Source: Cephalopachus bancanus (taxonomy: Eukaryota; Chordata; Mammalia; Primates; Tarsiidae). From it: a stretch of DNA of 64,000 nucleotides. The stretch is from positions 16,247,501 to 16,311,500 of the forward strand of contig JAPVLO010000003.1 of the NCBI GenBank assembly GCA_027257055.1. The letters are read 5' to 3'. The notes under the pieces were generated by a model. That model was not told the origin of the DNA. It did no database searches and saw nothing but the letters and a program-made list of their open reading frames with translations. Shown here piece after piece: positions 25,865 to 37,049 of the stretch; the stretch's first letter is position 1, and every line of letters starts with the position of its first letter. Made by a program: the position numbers and the translations under genes.

Positions 25865-26460
25865 TAGATTAACAAAATTTTTATGTATTTATGGTGTACA
25901 ACATGTTTTCAAATACGTACACATTGTTGAATGGCTAAATCAAGTTAATTAACATATGCATTACCTTACATATGGGGTGAGAAATCTACTCTCAGCAGTT
26001 TTTAAGTATACAATACGGTGTTGAGTATTCTCTCATATACTTATCATTTAGTTGTGGTGGAAAACCTCAGCAATTTTCCTTTTTTTTTTTGAGTTGGAGT
26101 CACTCTGTCACCCAGACTGGAGTGCAGTGGCCGCTCCCGGCCACCGCAGCCTCGACCTGCTGGGCTCCGGCGATCCTTCCGCCTCAGCCTTCCAAGTAGC
26201 CGGAATTACAGGCACGCGCTACCACACCCGGCTAATTTTTTGATTTATTGTAGAGATGAGGTCTCGCTGCCCAGGCAGGTCTCAAACTTTGGGCTCAAGC
26301 AATCCACTCACCTCAGCCAAAGGCGCAGGATTACAGGCTGAGTCACTAAGCCCGGCTAGCAATTTTCAAGTCTACAATAACACTGTTATTAACTATAGTC
26401 ACCATGTTGTACAATTGCCATTAAATATTGATTGATTCTTAACTATTATTGCAAGAACTA
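25865..26460 (-). mobile_element. L1 3' UTR, antisense, interrupted by Alu
   Basis: ATTTATGGTGTACAACATGT, AATTAACATATGCATTACCT and TATTAACTATAGTCACCATG are typical of old antisense L1 3' UTR. The Alu at 26079-26357 splits it. Confidence 0.75.
26079..26357 (-). mobile_element. Alu dimer, antisense
   Basis: Flanked by the 10-bp target duplication AGCAATTTTC at 26069-26078 and 26358-26367, inside an L1 3' UTR. It lies 345 bp upstream of UGCG exon 4. Confidence 0.96.
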
Positions 26461-26702
26461 AAGAATTAGAAAAGCTGAAACAGTGAATTTCAAAGATAAG
26501 TGATGTAATTCTCCTTTTGAGAATGAACAGTTTTTTTGTAAAACTGCATGGTATTAATAATAGGGGAAAAGTAATGTGAAAGCGTGCTCATTTAAGTTTT
26601 TAAATATGCCAATACTTTACACTTCTCTCCATCATGAATCTGTACTAGAAAGTATTTTTAATGTTACATAAGTCTTTTACTATTGTATTATTACATTTTT
26701 AG

Positions 26703-26804
26703 GTGGCAAGAAGGTTGGCATTAATCCTAAAATTAATAACTTAATGCCAGGATATGAAGTTGCAAAGTATGATCTTATATGGATTTGTGATAGTGGAATA
26801 AGAG
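26703..26804 (+). CDS. UGCG: UGCG exon 4 (residues 115-149, second catalytic Asp)
   Basis: The acceptor TACATTTTTAG ends at 26702 and the donor GTGAGG starts at 26805. The exon is 102 nt, so it keeps phase: it completes Gly115 and ends with the first base of Val149. The translation [19 protein letters not shown] runs to [10 protein letters not shown], where Asp144 in WICDSG is the second Asp of the D,D,D,(Q/R)XXRW signature. Skipping this exon would keep the frame but remove the Asp144 motif, so such a product should be inactive. An antisense Alu (26079-26357) and a sense Alu (27485-27778) flank the exon in inverted orientation. Confidence 0.97.
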
Positions 26805-28662
26805 GTGAGGTTTTCTTATTTATTTTGTAAAACTATTTGATGACAAAATGCTAAAAGCAATCTGAAAGTATATTTATCAATCCTTTCTGTTTGCCTAAAA
26901 GAGTAACTTGTTTTATCATTATTTCATGGCAATATTTCCAGTTATGCTTACTAAGATTTTGGATTTTTTTATCCTAACTTAGAATGTCACATAATAAAAA
27001 TATTTTCATTTTGAAGGGAAAATTCCCACCATTAAAGAAAAAAATAGTCCTGGTATGTTATACATTCTACAAGCTTTCTCATGTGTGTAACTTTTCCAGT
27101 TTGTGTGACACTTATGTTAACGGGTTTGGGCAAACAGAGGCAGAAATTAATAGGTGCATATTTTACTAAACTATATACATTTGTTGGAATATATACATGG
27201 CTTTTTACTTTGATGATTTTAGTAAGAAACCTTTTATATCTTGAAATTACAGTTTGCATTTTTAAACATTTATAACAGTTTCAATATTCTGTAATATTTT
27301 GTTATATTCAAATTACCTTAAGTTTCTCAACCTTAACACTGTTGACGTTTTGGGCTTGATAATTTTTTGTTGTGGGAGCTGTCCTGTTGGTTGTTTAGTG
27401 GCATCCCTGACCTCTACCTCCCTGCGGTTGTAACTGCCAGTAACACCCCCTTCTCAGTTGTAGCAACCAAAAATGTCTTCAGAGCCAGGCTTGGTGGCTT
27501 AGCCTGTAATCCCGCACCTTTGGGAGGCCGAGGTGAGTGGATTGCCTGCGCCCGCAGGTTCAAGACCCGCCTGGGCAACTTGGCGAGCCCTCATCTCTAC
27601 AATAAATCAAAAACTAGCCGGGCGTGGTGGCACGTGCCTGTAGTTCCAGCTACTTGGAAGGCTGAGGCAGAAGGATCACCGGAGCCCAGCAGGTCGAGGC
27701 TGCGTGGTGGCTGTGAGCATGCCATTGCACTCCAGCCTGGGCGACAGAGTGAGACTCCAACTCAAAAAAAAAGAAAATAGTGCAGCCACTGCCTTGCTAA
27801 GCTATGGTGTAACCATGTGCTCTTTGCACTATGGCCAGGCCATGTTTCCTGGCTTTGGTCCCCTCCCCTACCTTGAGGAGGTGATTATCCTCTTTCTCTC
27901 TCTCAAATTTGCTTTCTAAATAAACTATATTTCTAATCCTAAAAAAAGAAAGAAAGAAAATAGGACAATGTTATAAATATTTATATTAGCCTAAAATGTA
28001 AACTTCAAATAAATAGAAGTGTAACACTCCTACAAATTAATCAGAGATATTACACATCGATCAACAACACATGACCAGAGATTATGTTCATTCTTCCCAT
28101 TTGCTAACTTATTTGCTATTGTATATTTGTTATGTTTTTCAGCATACAGATTTCTGTTAAATATAATCACATTCCCTTCCTGTTAGCAATTTTAAGAAAT
28201 TGGATATACTTATACCCACAGAGAAAGTAGCAGCTCATCTCCAATGGTTGGAGAATAGGGAAGCCAGCACAGGCACTGAGTTCCTTTGACCCCTGTCTGC
28301 TCCTGAGACTTTTCCCATAGGACACATTATCCTTATTCAAATTTGGAAGTTCTGACATGGGAGGGGGTAACATTTTCAAGGTATAGCCTGCCTCTGATAC
28401 ATATTAGATATAGACTGAGCTAAAAATGTATAGAATAAATCAACTTTTCATAAATTATGCCTTTTTGAAATTTTGTATTCTATGCGGAAAGGTGGTTGTG
28501 ATTCATTTTATTAGATCCAAATGTTTAAAAGAATTTACCTTTATTAATAATTCAATAACAATTCACAAAATACTTTACATTAGTGGACCTTTACTAAAAG
28601 GAAATTTTTTTCTCTCTCCCTCCCCACCTTTTATTTGTTTTTTTTGTTTTTGTTTTTTGTAG
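26805..28662 (+). other. UGCG: UGCG intron 4
   Basis: Contains one sense Alu (27485-27778) and at 27985-28200 a segment paralogous to one in intron 3. The stretch 26805-27480 is AT-rich and shows nothing else. The acceptor is preceded by a T/G-rich tract from 28638. Confidence 0.85.
27485..27778 (+). mobile_element. Alu dimer
   Basis: Full-length Alu of the lineage type, 680 bp downstream of UGCG exon 4. Confidence 0.94.
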
Positions 28663-28775
28663 TAATTCCAGATACACTTACTGACATGGTTAATCAAATG
28701 ACAGAAAAAGTAGGCTTGGTTCATGGGCTGCCTTACGTAGCAGACAGACAGGGCTTTGCTGCCACATTAGAACAG
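28663..28775 (+). CDS. UGCG: UGCG exon 5 (residues 149-186)
   Basis: The acceptor follows a long T/G-rich pyrimidine tract (TTTTTTGTAG, ending at 28662); the donor GTAAGT starts at 28776. The exon is 113 nt, completes Val149 and ends in phase 0 after Gln186. The translation [18 protein letters not shown] through [20 protein letters not shown] is the middle of the catalytic domain, between the second and third Asp motifs. All residues read through without a stop. Its position in the known exon order of the gene and the phase match on both sides confirm it. Confidence 0.97.
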
Positions 28776-29161
28776 GTAAGTATGGTAGTTATAAATAATA
28801 CTCATGTTATCAGATCCCTGATCTGCCCAAAGCTTGAGACTACTAAAGTTGTTCTAAGTTTGAGAATTGGGACTAGCTATCTGAAGGTAATGGTATAAAG
28901 TCCATATGGGAAACTGCTGTGTTCTAGAATCCTCAAGTTGAGAGCAACTGTTTTTGTTAGTGAGGAAATTCTTAGGCCTCTAACTGCACTCTGGCAGTGA
29001 ACACCTGTGCCCGGGAACTGTCTTGTGATCTTCTTGCCAGCTGAACACAGTATATTCTTTTTCCTTATTGTGCTCACATTCAGTTCCAGAGTTCAGTTCT
29101 AGACCACAGTGTTCTTTCAAATACTCAATCTGAAAAGAACCTTTTAAAAATACCATGAAAA

Positions 29162-29457
29162 GTCTAGGCGAGGTGGCTCAAGCCTGTAGTCCCAGTACTT
29201 TGGGAGGCTGAGGTGAGAAGATTGCCTGAGCCCATGGGTTCGAGAACAGCCTGGGCAACTTGGCAAGACCTTGTCTCTACAAAAAGTCAAAAAATTAACC
29301 GGGCATGGTAGCACATGCCTGTAGTTCTGGCTACTTGGAAGGCTGAGGTAGAAGAATCGCCTGAGACCAGCAGGTCAACCCTAGGGTGGCAGTGAGCGTA
29401 CCATTGCACTCCAGCCTGGGCGACAGAGTGAGACTCCAACTCAAAAAAAAAAAAAAA
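29162..29457 (+). mobile_element. Alu dimer
   Basis: Full-length Alu with a 14-A tail in UGCG intron 5. Confidence 0.94.
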
Positions 29458-29609
29458 TCACAAAATATTTCAAATATACAAAAAAGGAAACTTGCTCATA
29501 TGTTATTATAAAATCCATTCAATTTCTTTTTAAATCAGATTTCTGATAAATATCTGAGAGATTTGTTTTCCCTTGGTGTCTTCTCTTCAACTTAAAAATA
29601 ATAACTTGT

Positions 29610-29743
29610 TCTGGCTACTCAGAAGTCTGAGGTGAAAGGATAGCCGGAGCGCAGCAAGTCATCGCTGGGGTGGCCAAGAGTGTGCCACTGCACTCCAGCC
29701 TGGGTGACAGAGTGAGACTCTAACTCAAAATAATAATAATAAA
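29610..29743 (+). mobile_element. Alu right monomer
   Basis: Begins in the linker/right arm (TCTGGCTACTCAGAAGTCTG) and ends in an AATAAT-type tail: a 5'-truncated insertion. Confidence 0.88.
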
Positions 29744-29753
29744 TATAACTTGT

Positions 29754-30062
29754 TGCTGGGCACGGTGGCTCATGCCTGTAATCCCAGCACTTTGGAAGGT
29801 GGAGGCGAGAGGATTGCCTGAGCCCACGGGTTTGAGACTAGCCTGGGCAATTTGGCGAGACCTCATCTCTATAATAAATCAAAAAATTAACTGGGTGTGG
29901 TGACATGCACCTGTGGTTCCAACTACTTGGAAGACTGAGGCAGAAGGATTGTATGAGCCCACCAGGTCAAGGCTACAGTGATCAGGAGCTGGCCACTGCA
30001 CTCCAGCCTGGGTGACAGAGTGAGACTCTGACTCAAAATAATGATAATAATAATAATAAAAA
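29754..30062 (+). mobile_element. Alu dimer
   Basis: Full-length Alu with an AATAATAAT-type tail right behind the truncated copy. Confidence 0.93.
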
Positions 30063-30809
30063 CAACTTGTATGTAGGAAACTACAAATTATGGAAAAGCA
30101 TCAGAAGCAAAAAATACGTGAAGATAAAACCTATAACCCTACCAATTAGAGGAAGTTTCTATATTTACAAATTAAAGTGTGTTTGTTTTTGTTTTAGCAT
30201 TTTTGGCACTTTGGATTCTATTGTTTTGATATGAGCCTTCTAAAAAACATAGTTGAGATAGTACTCTAGAAGCTATTTGTATCTTATTTTTGTCACCGCT
30301 TAAACTTTTCCCACATCATTAATAACTTTTCACAAAAGTAATTTTTATTGACTGTATTATAATCTTTCTTATGTATGTCCCATACTTAATCATTCCTGTA
30401 CTGTTAAACATTTAGGTGGAAAAACTTGTCTTAATGTTGTAAACGAAAGATACATGGTTTCAGTCTAAATATAACTGCTTGCTCCTAATCATATTCTACA
30501 CTTACATGCTTTTGAATTGCGTTTTATGATTGCCACAGATCTGGAGAGTTAAAAGTACATTGTGGGGACTTACATTTGACCTTTGGCAGTTTGAACAGTG
30601 AGCTTTCTTAATACTGCCTATGAATATATTTTTCCTACTGCAAGAAATCGTAGGTTTTAAAAGCACACAGTCCTAAATGTCATAATTTCAAATATTATAA
30701 TCCCAAAGATGAAAATCCCTGATATCTAAAATTCCACAAATCACAGTTCTAAAAGATCAAAATCCCAAAACTGTAATTCTGGAAAAAGTAATTAAAAATT
30801 TTTTAAAGT

Positions 30810-31112
30810 CTGGGCACAGTGACTCATGCCTGAAGTTAGTCCCAGCACTTTGGGAGGCCAAGGCAGGAGGATTGCTTGGGCCCAGGAGTTCAAGAACAGC
30901 CTAGGCAGCATAGTGAGAACTCATCTCTAAAAAAAAAATTTGAAAAAAGATTAATCAGGCATGGTGGCGCATGCCTGTAGTCCCAGCTACTCAGGAAACT
31001 TAGGCTGGAGGATCACTTGGGTCCAGAAGTTTGAGGCTGTGGTAGGCCATGAGCATGCGATTGCGCTCTAGCTGGGTTGACAAGATGAGACCCTGACTCA
31101 AAAAAAAAAGAA
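30810..31112 (+). mobile_element. Alu, older type
   Basis: CTGGGCACAGTGACTCATGC start and old-type linker; more diverged than its neighbours. Confidence 0.9.
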
Positions 31113-31396
31113 AAACAAAATTGGGAAAATTGGCAGGAATCTCAGTGACTCAGGGTCAGAGAGCATTGAAAGAAAACAAGAAAAGGAACAGGATTGTCAT
31201 GAAGGACGATATAACTATGGATTGTTTGTGTATGCATGCATATATACACAAATATACATACATACAAATATATATGTAGATATATTGTTCCAAATAAAAT
31301 AAGTAGTAGCATGTGTTTGTATTTACATGAACATCCTAAAAATAGGATACATTAAAAATATTTGTTAATATTTTATATGTCAATAAGGGATATTTT

Positions 31397-31690
31397 AGCT
31401 GGGCTCGGTGGCTCAGCCTGTAATCCCAGCGCTTTGGGAGGCCGAGGTGAGTGGATTGCCTGAGCCCACGGGTTTGAGACCCACCTGGGCAACTTGGCGA
31501 GACCTCATCTCTACAATCAAAAAATTAGCTGGACGTGGTAGCGCGCGCCTGTAGTTCCAGCTACTTGGAAGGCTGAGGTGAAAGGATCGCCGGAGCCCAG
31601 CAGGTCGAGGCTGCGGTGGCCGGGAGCAGCCACTGCACTCCAGTCTGGGTGACAGAGTGAGACTCCAACTCAAAAAAATGAATAAATAAA
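31397..31690 (+). mobile_element. Alu dimer
   Basis: Lineage-type Alu flanked by AATAAGGGATATTTT on both sides, about 240 bp upstream of UGCG exon 6. Confidence 0.95.
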
Positions 31691-31928
31691 TAAGGGATAT
31701 TTTTACATGTATCCAAATTTAGTTTTATTTGGACAAGTCTTCAAATTACTGACTGCTTATGATATGTAAACACTATTGTGTACCACTTTTTATTCATATA
31801 GTTTATGTAAGAATAATAGAATATTCACTCAATCATATTTTTTTAAAAATCATTAGGACAAACAGTGTATAAACATCATACTTTTAACATAAAATTCTGA
31901 TTGTTTATATCTGTGTTTTTTGGCCCAG

Positions 31929-32107
31929 GTGTATTTTGGAACTTCACATCCAAGGTATTACATCTCTGCCAATGTAACTGGTTTCAAATGTGTAACAGGA
32001 ATGTCTTGTTTAATGAGAAAGGATGTGTTAGATCAAGCAGGAGGACTTATAGCTTTTGCTCAGTACATCGCTGAAGATTACTTTATGGCCAAAGCAATAG
32101 CAGACCG
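31929..32107 (+). CDS. UGCG: UGCG exon 6 (residues 187-246, His193, Cys207, Asp236)
   Basis: The acceptor TTTTGGCCCAG ends at 31928 and the donor GTAAGA starts at 32108. The exon is 179 nt, starting in phase 0 at Val187 and ending after two bases of codon 246. It carries several residues known to matter in this enzyme: His193 in TSHPRYY, Cys207 in GFKCVTG (the known thiol-reagent-sensitive cysteine) and Asp236 in AEDYFMAK, the third Asp of the family signature and the probable catalytic base. The reading is intact. It is the most catalytic-residue-dense exon of the gene. Confidence 0.97.
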
Positions 32108-32996
32108 GTAAGAAAACTAAATTAAGCCATAGTATTTTTATTACCTAACTTCTGTTGATATACTCTTTTTGTTCAACCAATGGATTCGGGCTGATTTTAT
32201 TTACTAGAGAGTATAGAATAGGCCAATAATTGTAGAAAGTGATTCATATTCTAATTACAGAATTGTAGACAGGAACTAATGAAACAAGTATATGTTCTAA
32301 ATCCTCTAATTCTTCAAATTAAGATGTTTTAAAGTGATTAAAAGGAGGCTTCTCTGTGATTGTGAATTTTCATTAGTATTGATACAAATTTCTTTGTGTT
32401 TTAGAAGAATTAAAACTGTCAGTGCACTCATAAGCCAGGAGGTGAAAATTTAAAGACTTGCATTTCACAATTTGAAATCCCTTGGTAAATTATTTGATGC
32501 TTTGCTGACAAGCTACCTCAAGATTCATATGAATGACTTAGCATTTCTCTATCACAAAATACTTGTTTCATTTTAAAGGGAGTCATTACCTTGTATGATT
32601 ATTTATTTAAAGTGTGATTTTAAAAGTTGAAGTATATTTTTAAAATCCTCTTATGATGGTGTTCATGTGGTTTGTTTTCGGGGGGCTTTTTTTGGCGAGT
32701 AGTCATCAGAGGCCAAACTATTAAATATAGTACCTTCTTCATTTAGTAATTTCAGGATGAATGCATTCTCAGTTTCTTAAATTGTAAATTAAGGAGGTTT
32801 TCTTCTAGCTTTTAGATGGTCATGAGCCAAGGTAATTGCTAAAACATCCAGAAGTATGATATACTTTAAGTAATGGGCTAATCCTGATGGCCGGTCAGCA
32901 GTTGCTTAGTCTTCATAGTGATTAATAAATGTGTAACCAGTCATACTTGCATGTGTTCATCATCGTAGCTTATTTTATAATTATCTTAATTTTCAG
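32108..32996 (+). other. UGCG: UGCG intron 6
   Basis: An 889-bp intron with GTAAGA donor and TTTTCAG acceptor. It has no interspersed repeat that I can recognise and no other feature. Confidence 0.85.
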
Positions 32997-33083
32997 AGGT
33001 TGGAGGTTTTCCATGTCCACGCAAGTTGCAATGCAAAACTCTGGCTCATATTCAATTTCTCAATTTCAATCCAGAATGATCAG
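32997..33083 (+). CDS. UGCG: UGCG exon 7 (residues 246-275, start of RXXRW)
   Basis: The acceptor TTAATTTTCAG ends at 32996 and the donor GTACAT starts at 33084. The exon is 87 nt; it supplies the last base of Arg246 and stops after two bases of codon 275. The translation [19 protein letters not shown] continues to QFQSRMIR. The (Q/R)XXRW acceptor-site motif, here RMIRW (Arg272-Trp276), is split by the next intron between exons 7 and 8. The 87-nt length is a multiple of three, but skipping would delete most of RXXRW. Confidence 0.97.
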
Positions 33084-33552
33084 GTACATCACCTGTATTC
33101 TTTTTATATTTCATTAAAAGAAGGGGCGAGGGGGTTTACATGGCCTAACGTGGTTTAAAAAATGCATCTAAAGGTCAGATTTTTGTTTGGTTCCAGAAAA
33201 GTCTGACTTTTGTATTAAATTTAATGTCTAAATATATTTTCTTTGCTTTGTAACACTGAAAGCATTCAAAAAAGAGATGTTGAGACTTTTTTAAAAATAT
33301 GCTAATCTATTTTCTACCTTTCTACACTTTGGTTAAATTTTATAGTCTATGTTCATCAGAGTATAAGCCATACAAATGATTTTGTAGACGTTTTTTCTTT
33401 AATATACTAAAAAAATAGAAATTCATTAAAAAAATTTTTAAAGAGTAGGTCCTTTATATGACAAAGTAAAAAGTTAGTTCTTTTGGGAAAAAAAAATTGT
33501 TTAATCTTACAGCCAGGCTATTATTTTAAAGAAAATCCATTTTATGTTTCAG
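33084..33552 (+). other. UGCG: UGCG intron 7
   Basis: A 469-bp intron, AT-rich, repeat-free as far as I can see; it splits codon 275 next to the RXXRW motif. Confidence 0.85.
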
Positions 33553-33742
33553 GTGGACCAAATTGCGAATAAACATGCTTCCTGCTACAATCATTTGTGA
33601 GCCAATTTCAGAATGCTTTGTTGCCAGCTTAATTATTGGATGGGCAGCCCACCATGTATTCAGATGGGATATTATGGTATTTTTCATGTGTCATTGCCTG
33701 GCATGGTTTATATTTGACTACATTCAACTCAGGGGTGTCCAG
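33553..33742 (+). CDS. UGCG: UGCG exon 8 (residues 275-338, membrane segments)
   Basis: The acceptor TATGTTTCAG ends at 33552 and the donor GTATGT starts at 33743. The exon is 190 nt, completing Arg275, giving Trp276 of RXXRW, and ending in phase 0 after Gln338. After [20 protein letters not shown] the sequence turns strongly hydrophobic: one span around residues 285-303 and a second around 309-330 (the [20 protein letters not shown] region). These are the C-terminal membrane-embedded helices that hold the enzyme in the Golgi membrane. No disruption is seen. Confidence 0.97.
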
Positions 33743-34202
33743 GTATGTGGATAGGCATGAAAAGGTTGACAGTCATTTGTGAAACTAAAACTATTTTAAT
33801 TTAGAAAAGGTTGAAGAAAATCTATTTGAGCTATTCTTCAACTCCTCATTGAAGCCTAATATCAGGTTTAAACATTACTTTCGGTAGTAGATTGTTGACA
33901 CAAAATGTAACTCAATTTGCAACTTTCAGTTGGTTACATAATCACTTTTATTAAGGCTCCAAAAACATGTTAAGCAAGCCAACAAGTGTTCAGACTAAGA
34001 ACACATTAGGATAGTAGTTATTTGAATGCTTCTTCTAATAATAATTAGTATTCTCTTAAACAATATGGCATGGCAATTAAATTACCTCAGGAAGCAGACT
34101 TATGTAGTATACTTAGAAAAGTGAAATCCAAGAATTTAATTTTTTAATCATGTCTTTAATCCGATAGTGAGTAAATTAAACTTTTTTTTTTTTAATTCCT
34201 AG
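33743..34202 (+). other. UGCG: UGCG intron 8
   Basis: A 460-bp intron with GTATGT donor and a T-rich acceptor tract; nothing else recognised. Confidence 0.85.
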
Positions 34203-34373
34203 GGGGGCACACTGTGTTTCTCAAAACTTGATTATGCCGTTGCTTGGTTCATCCGAGAATCTATGACAATATATATTTTTTTGTCGGCATTATGGGACCC
34301 TACTATAAGCTGGAGAACTGGTCGCTACAGATTGCGCTGTGGGGGTACAGCAGAGGAAATCCTAGATGTATAA
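34203..34373 (+). CDS. UGCG: UGCG exon 9, terminal coding exon (residues 339-394, stop TAA)
   Basis: The acceptor TTTTTAATTCCTAG ends at 34202. The coding part is 171 nt, phase 0, from Gly339 to the TAA at 34371-34373. The translation includes [19 protein letters not shown], a hydrophobic span IYIFLSALW near residues 361-369, and the cytosolic tail [21 protein letters not shown]. This final exon brings exons 2-9 to 1087 nt including the stop, which with 98 nt of exon 1 equals the family's usual 394 codons. The exon continues directly into the 3' UTR. Confidence 0.97.
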   Translation, partial: GGTLCFSKLDYAVAWFIRESMTIYIFLSALWDPTISWRTGRYRLRCGGTAEEILDV

Positions 34374-34648
34374 CTACAGCTTTGTGACTGTATATAAAGG
34401 AAAAAAGAGAAGTATTATAAATTATGTTTGTATAAATGCTTTTAAAGTTCTACCTTCAGTAGTTTTATCACATGTATGTTTTGGTATCTGTTCTTTAATT
34501 TATTTTTGCATGGCACTTGCATCTGTGGGAAAAAAACACATCTGTAGTCTTGGCCAAATGATACACTTTATTTTGTGGAAGTAGAGAATCAAGAGAATTG
34601 GTTCTAGGAACCCAATTTTGTTCTTTGTTGTTATTGTTTATTTTTTTA

Positions 34649-34658
34649 AATAAATAAA
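34649..34658 (+). promoter_or_regulatory. Proximal polyadenylation signal cluster
   Basis: Overlapping AATAAATAAA about 275 nt after the UGCG stop codon. It could define a short 3' UTR isoform. Use of the site is inferred only from the hexamer. Confidence 0.4.
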
Positions 34659-36720
34659 TACATATATATGAATGCTCTTCAACAAACACTATGACAGTAT
34701 CCTTTAGTAGAGAAAGTTTCTTATTTGTGAGTATGCCCTTTCAGAACATTTGTGGGCAGGATGGCAGAAGCTTTGTGTTGGGGTTTGGAAAAGACTAGAA
34801 GGTGATGATGACTCCTGTCCAAAGCGGTTGGGATGATGCAGTGTACAGCCCACAGTGAGGAACTCGCTGAGAAACTTTGTCATGCTTCATGCCTACCTCT
34901 TGTAGTTGTTGCAGAGCAAACATAAATTGTAATAAGGTAGCTAGGCCTTGCAGAAACAAACAGAAAAACAAAAATAATAATGAAAGCGCTGGAGTCTAGT
35001 ATTTCTATGAATCTGTGAGAGATACTTTTTGGTCCCACTGCAATGAACCAAAAGTGACTGAGTTTGGTTTTTAATTGTAGCCGTGTATTGAAGGCATCTT
35101 TTTGACCAACTCTTGTTGGTTCTGTCTTGAACCATTGTTAATCACTGTGCTGTAATTAGCGTAGCTAAATCTTTTCCTTCCCTGCTTCTCCCCCAACCCA
35201 CCCCATCTTTCCTTAAGTTTTTTTCCAGGGGGCTTGGGAGTGGTTTTGTTTTAGTGTGAGTGGATGTTTTGATAGTTGTAAGGAAAAATGCATTTCAGAC
35301 ACATTTCACACATGAGCTATTTTCTTACACAGTATGTCTTATTGTTAATAAGAATGTAATTTCATGATACAGGTATTTAACATCTTTTTTAAGGAAGTAA
35401 ATATTCTAGCCATCAATAAATAAATTGTAGTAGAGTATTAAGAGGGGGCAGGATGAGTTTACTCTTAAAAATAATCAGTATCAAACTAAGTCTACCATGT
35501 GTTTTTTTTAACTATTATAGTTAGTCTAGTCTTATTTAAATTGGATTTTTGTACTCCAGTTTGTATGGCAAAATAGACTAGATCAGTGCTAGTAGTCAGT
35601 GCATGCCGCCCTCACGCTCCTTCCCCATCATGCCGCTGAACTTGCTTGTCAGGTTGTGCTTAACTTGTGGTGAACTGGACTTGTTTTTGCTTTTAAAAAA
35701 AAAAAAAAAAAGCAAAAATGTAAGGGACAGTGCATAAGCCTTTCTTTTTTTCTTTCTTTTTTTTTTTTTTTTGGTAGTGGTATTTTGCTTTCTCTTCGGG
35801 ACTGGATGGCATGGACTTCGGCTGCAGGACTAACACTGGCAATATGGCAGCTTTACATTCTAAGTTACTCCAGTTTCCATGGCAAAGCATAATGTGTAGC
35901 ATATTAGCAATAACTACATATTTATAGAAAACAAACACTTTTTACTGAGCCAATTCATTTAACTGTCTAATGACTACATACATGGTTTAAATTGCAATAT
36001 GTCTATAAATAATGTTTAAGACACATTATGTTTAAGCTTTTCTCTGGGCCAAACTGCTTCATTCTTTTGTTTTGTTTTTGGGGTTTTTTTTTTTGCCTTA
36101 TGATGAATTTGTTTGAAGGGCATTTTCTTTATGAACAAAGGCTTGGATGCATATTCCTTTCTTTCCGTGAAATGGGTGGTATTGTTCCCTGAGGAAAGTT
36201 ATACAGTGAAAACCAGTCTAGTTATGACCCACTACATGTTTATTTTTTTTAATCACTATTTCATGAGTTGAATTTTGCTGACAGTGTCTGTAATTTGTTA
36301 GTTTGTTTAGTGAAGTTTGGTTGATGCCATCCGTTACACTGCTGAAGTGAAATCTTTTTATTACCTGGTAGGTTTTTGCTGATCTCAACATGGGCAATGT
36401 AACTACAAAACCAAAATGGCTGGACAGACTTCTTATATTTTGTAAATATAAAAGAAATGACTGTTCTGTATGTGTGTTTAATGTGGTAGTGGAGTATTTC
36501 CTTAAAGTGAAGCTTCACTTAAGCAGACAGAGTGAGTTCTGTGTTTAGCAAGTTTGGAGTGATGATAAAATGGCAAGAAATAATACAAAATGTTAAAGAA
36601 AGCATCACAACAGAACTGTAGGAGTCCAAATTTAATAAACAGTCTAAGAAACTCAATAAGTGTCTAGAATATACCATGTTTTATTATTTAAAATCATTGT
36701 CTTAAGTTTTTTGTTCAAAA

Positions 36721-36726
36721 AATAAA
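36721..36726 (+). promoter_or_regulatory. Distal polyadenylation signal AATAAA
   Basis: AATAAA in an A/T-rich context just before repeats resume; a second AATAAA lies at 36634-36639. A 3' UTR of about 2.35 kb would end roughly 15-25 nt downstream. Confidence 0.55.
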
Positions 36727-36884
36727 AATTTGAATACAATCAAAACAGTAGCAATAATGTATTTTTTGTTTATTCTCCTTTTACCTTATAGTTTTATAAA
36801 TAAGCTAACATGTTCTGCCACTCATATCACAATTATTCAAAGAGTTCTGTCAAGTATGAATTTTGAAATCTTTTTACCTAAGCC

Positions 36885-37035
36885 ACAGAGTGAGACCTTA
36901 ACTCAAATTTTAAAAAAGTTCTAGAGAACTAGATTCAAACCTGAAGAATCATAATGTAAATTACTATAAAGTTCATTTAAAGATGCTTCACATACATTAT
37001 TGATAGAGAAGATTAGTACATACCACAAGACTGTA
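36885..37035. repeat. Direct duplication, copy 1
   Basis: An Alu-tail-like AGAGTGAGACCTTAACTC, then TAGATTCAAACCTG and GAAGATTAGTACATACCACA. It matches 38370-38523 at roughly 85-90% by eye, in the same orientation and 1.49 kb apart. Confidence 0.85.
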
Positions 37036-37049
37036 TGACTTAAAGTAGG

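Larger units (their letters stand above)
24746..26702 (+). other. UGCG: UGCG intron 3
   Basis: Holds an Alu (25383-25662), a compound TA/TG microsatellite, an antisense L1 3' end split by an antisense Alu, and a segment (25250-25815) that recurs in intron 4. The first 450 bp show nothing recognisable. Confidence 0.85.
28776..31928 (+). other. UGCG: UGCG intron 5
   Basis: Dominated by five sense Alu copies, one a right monomer only, in about 2.5 kb. A decayed motif run around 30650-30790 repeats variants of AAAATCCCAAA. No other feature is seen. Confidence 0.85.
34374..36745 (+). other. UGCG: UGCG 3' untranslated region (probable extent)
   Basis: After the TAA the sequence is AT-rich, has no long open frame and contains no Alu for about 2.8 kb, unlike the surrounding DNA. 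That is typical of a constrained 3' UTR. It holds a proximal AATAAA cluster near 34649-34658, another AATAAA at 36634-36639 and a strong one at 36721-36726. An A-run at 35697-35711 is bracketed by TTTTTGCTTTT and AAAGCAAAAA, which could pair as an A-loop hairpin. The end at about 36745 is inferred from the last AATAAA; transcript data are not available here. Confidence 0.75.

Noticed and set aside
27367..27780. 137-codon open frame in UGCG intron 4
   Set aside because: Mostly Alu sequence; the remainder has no splice sites or homology I can see.
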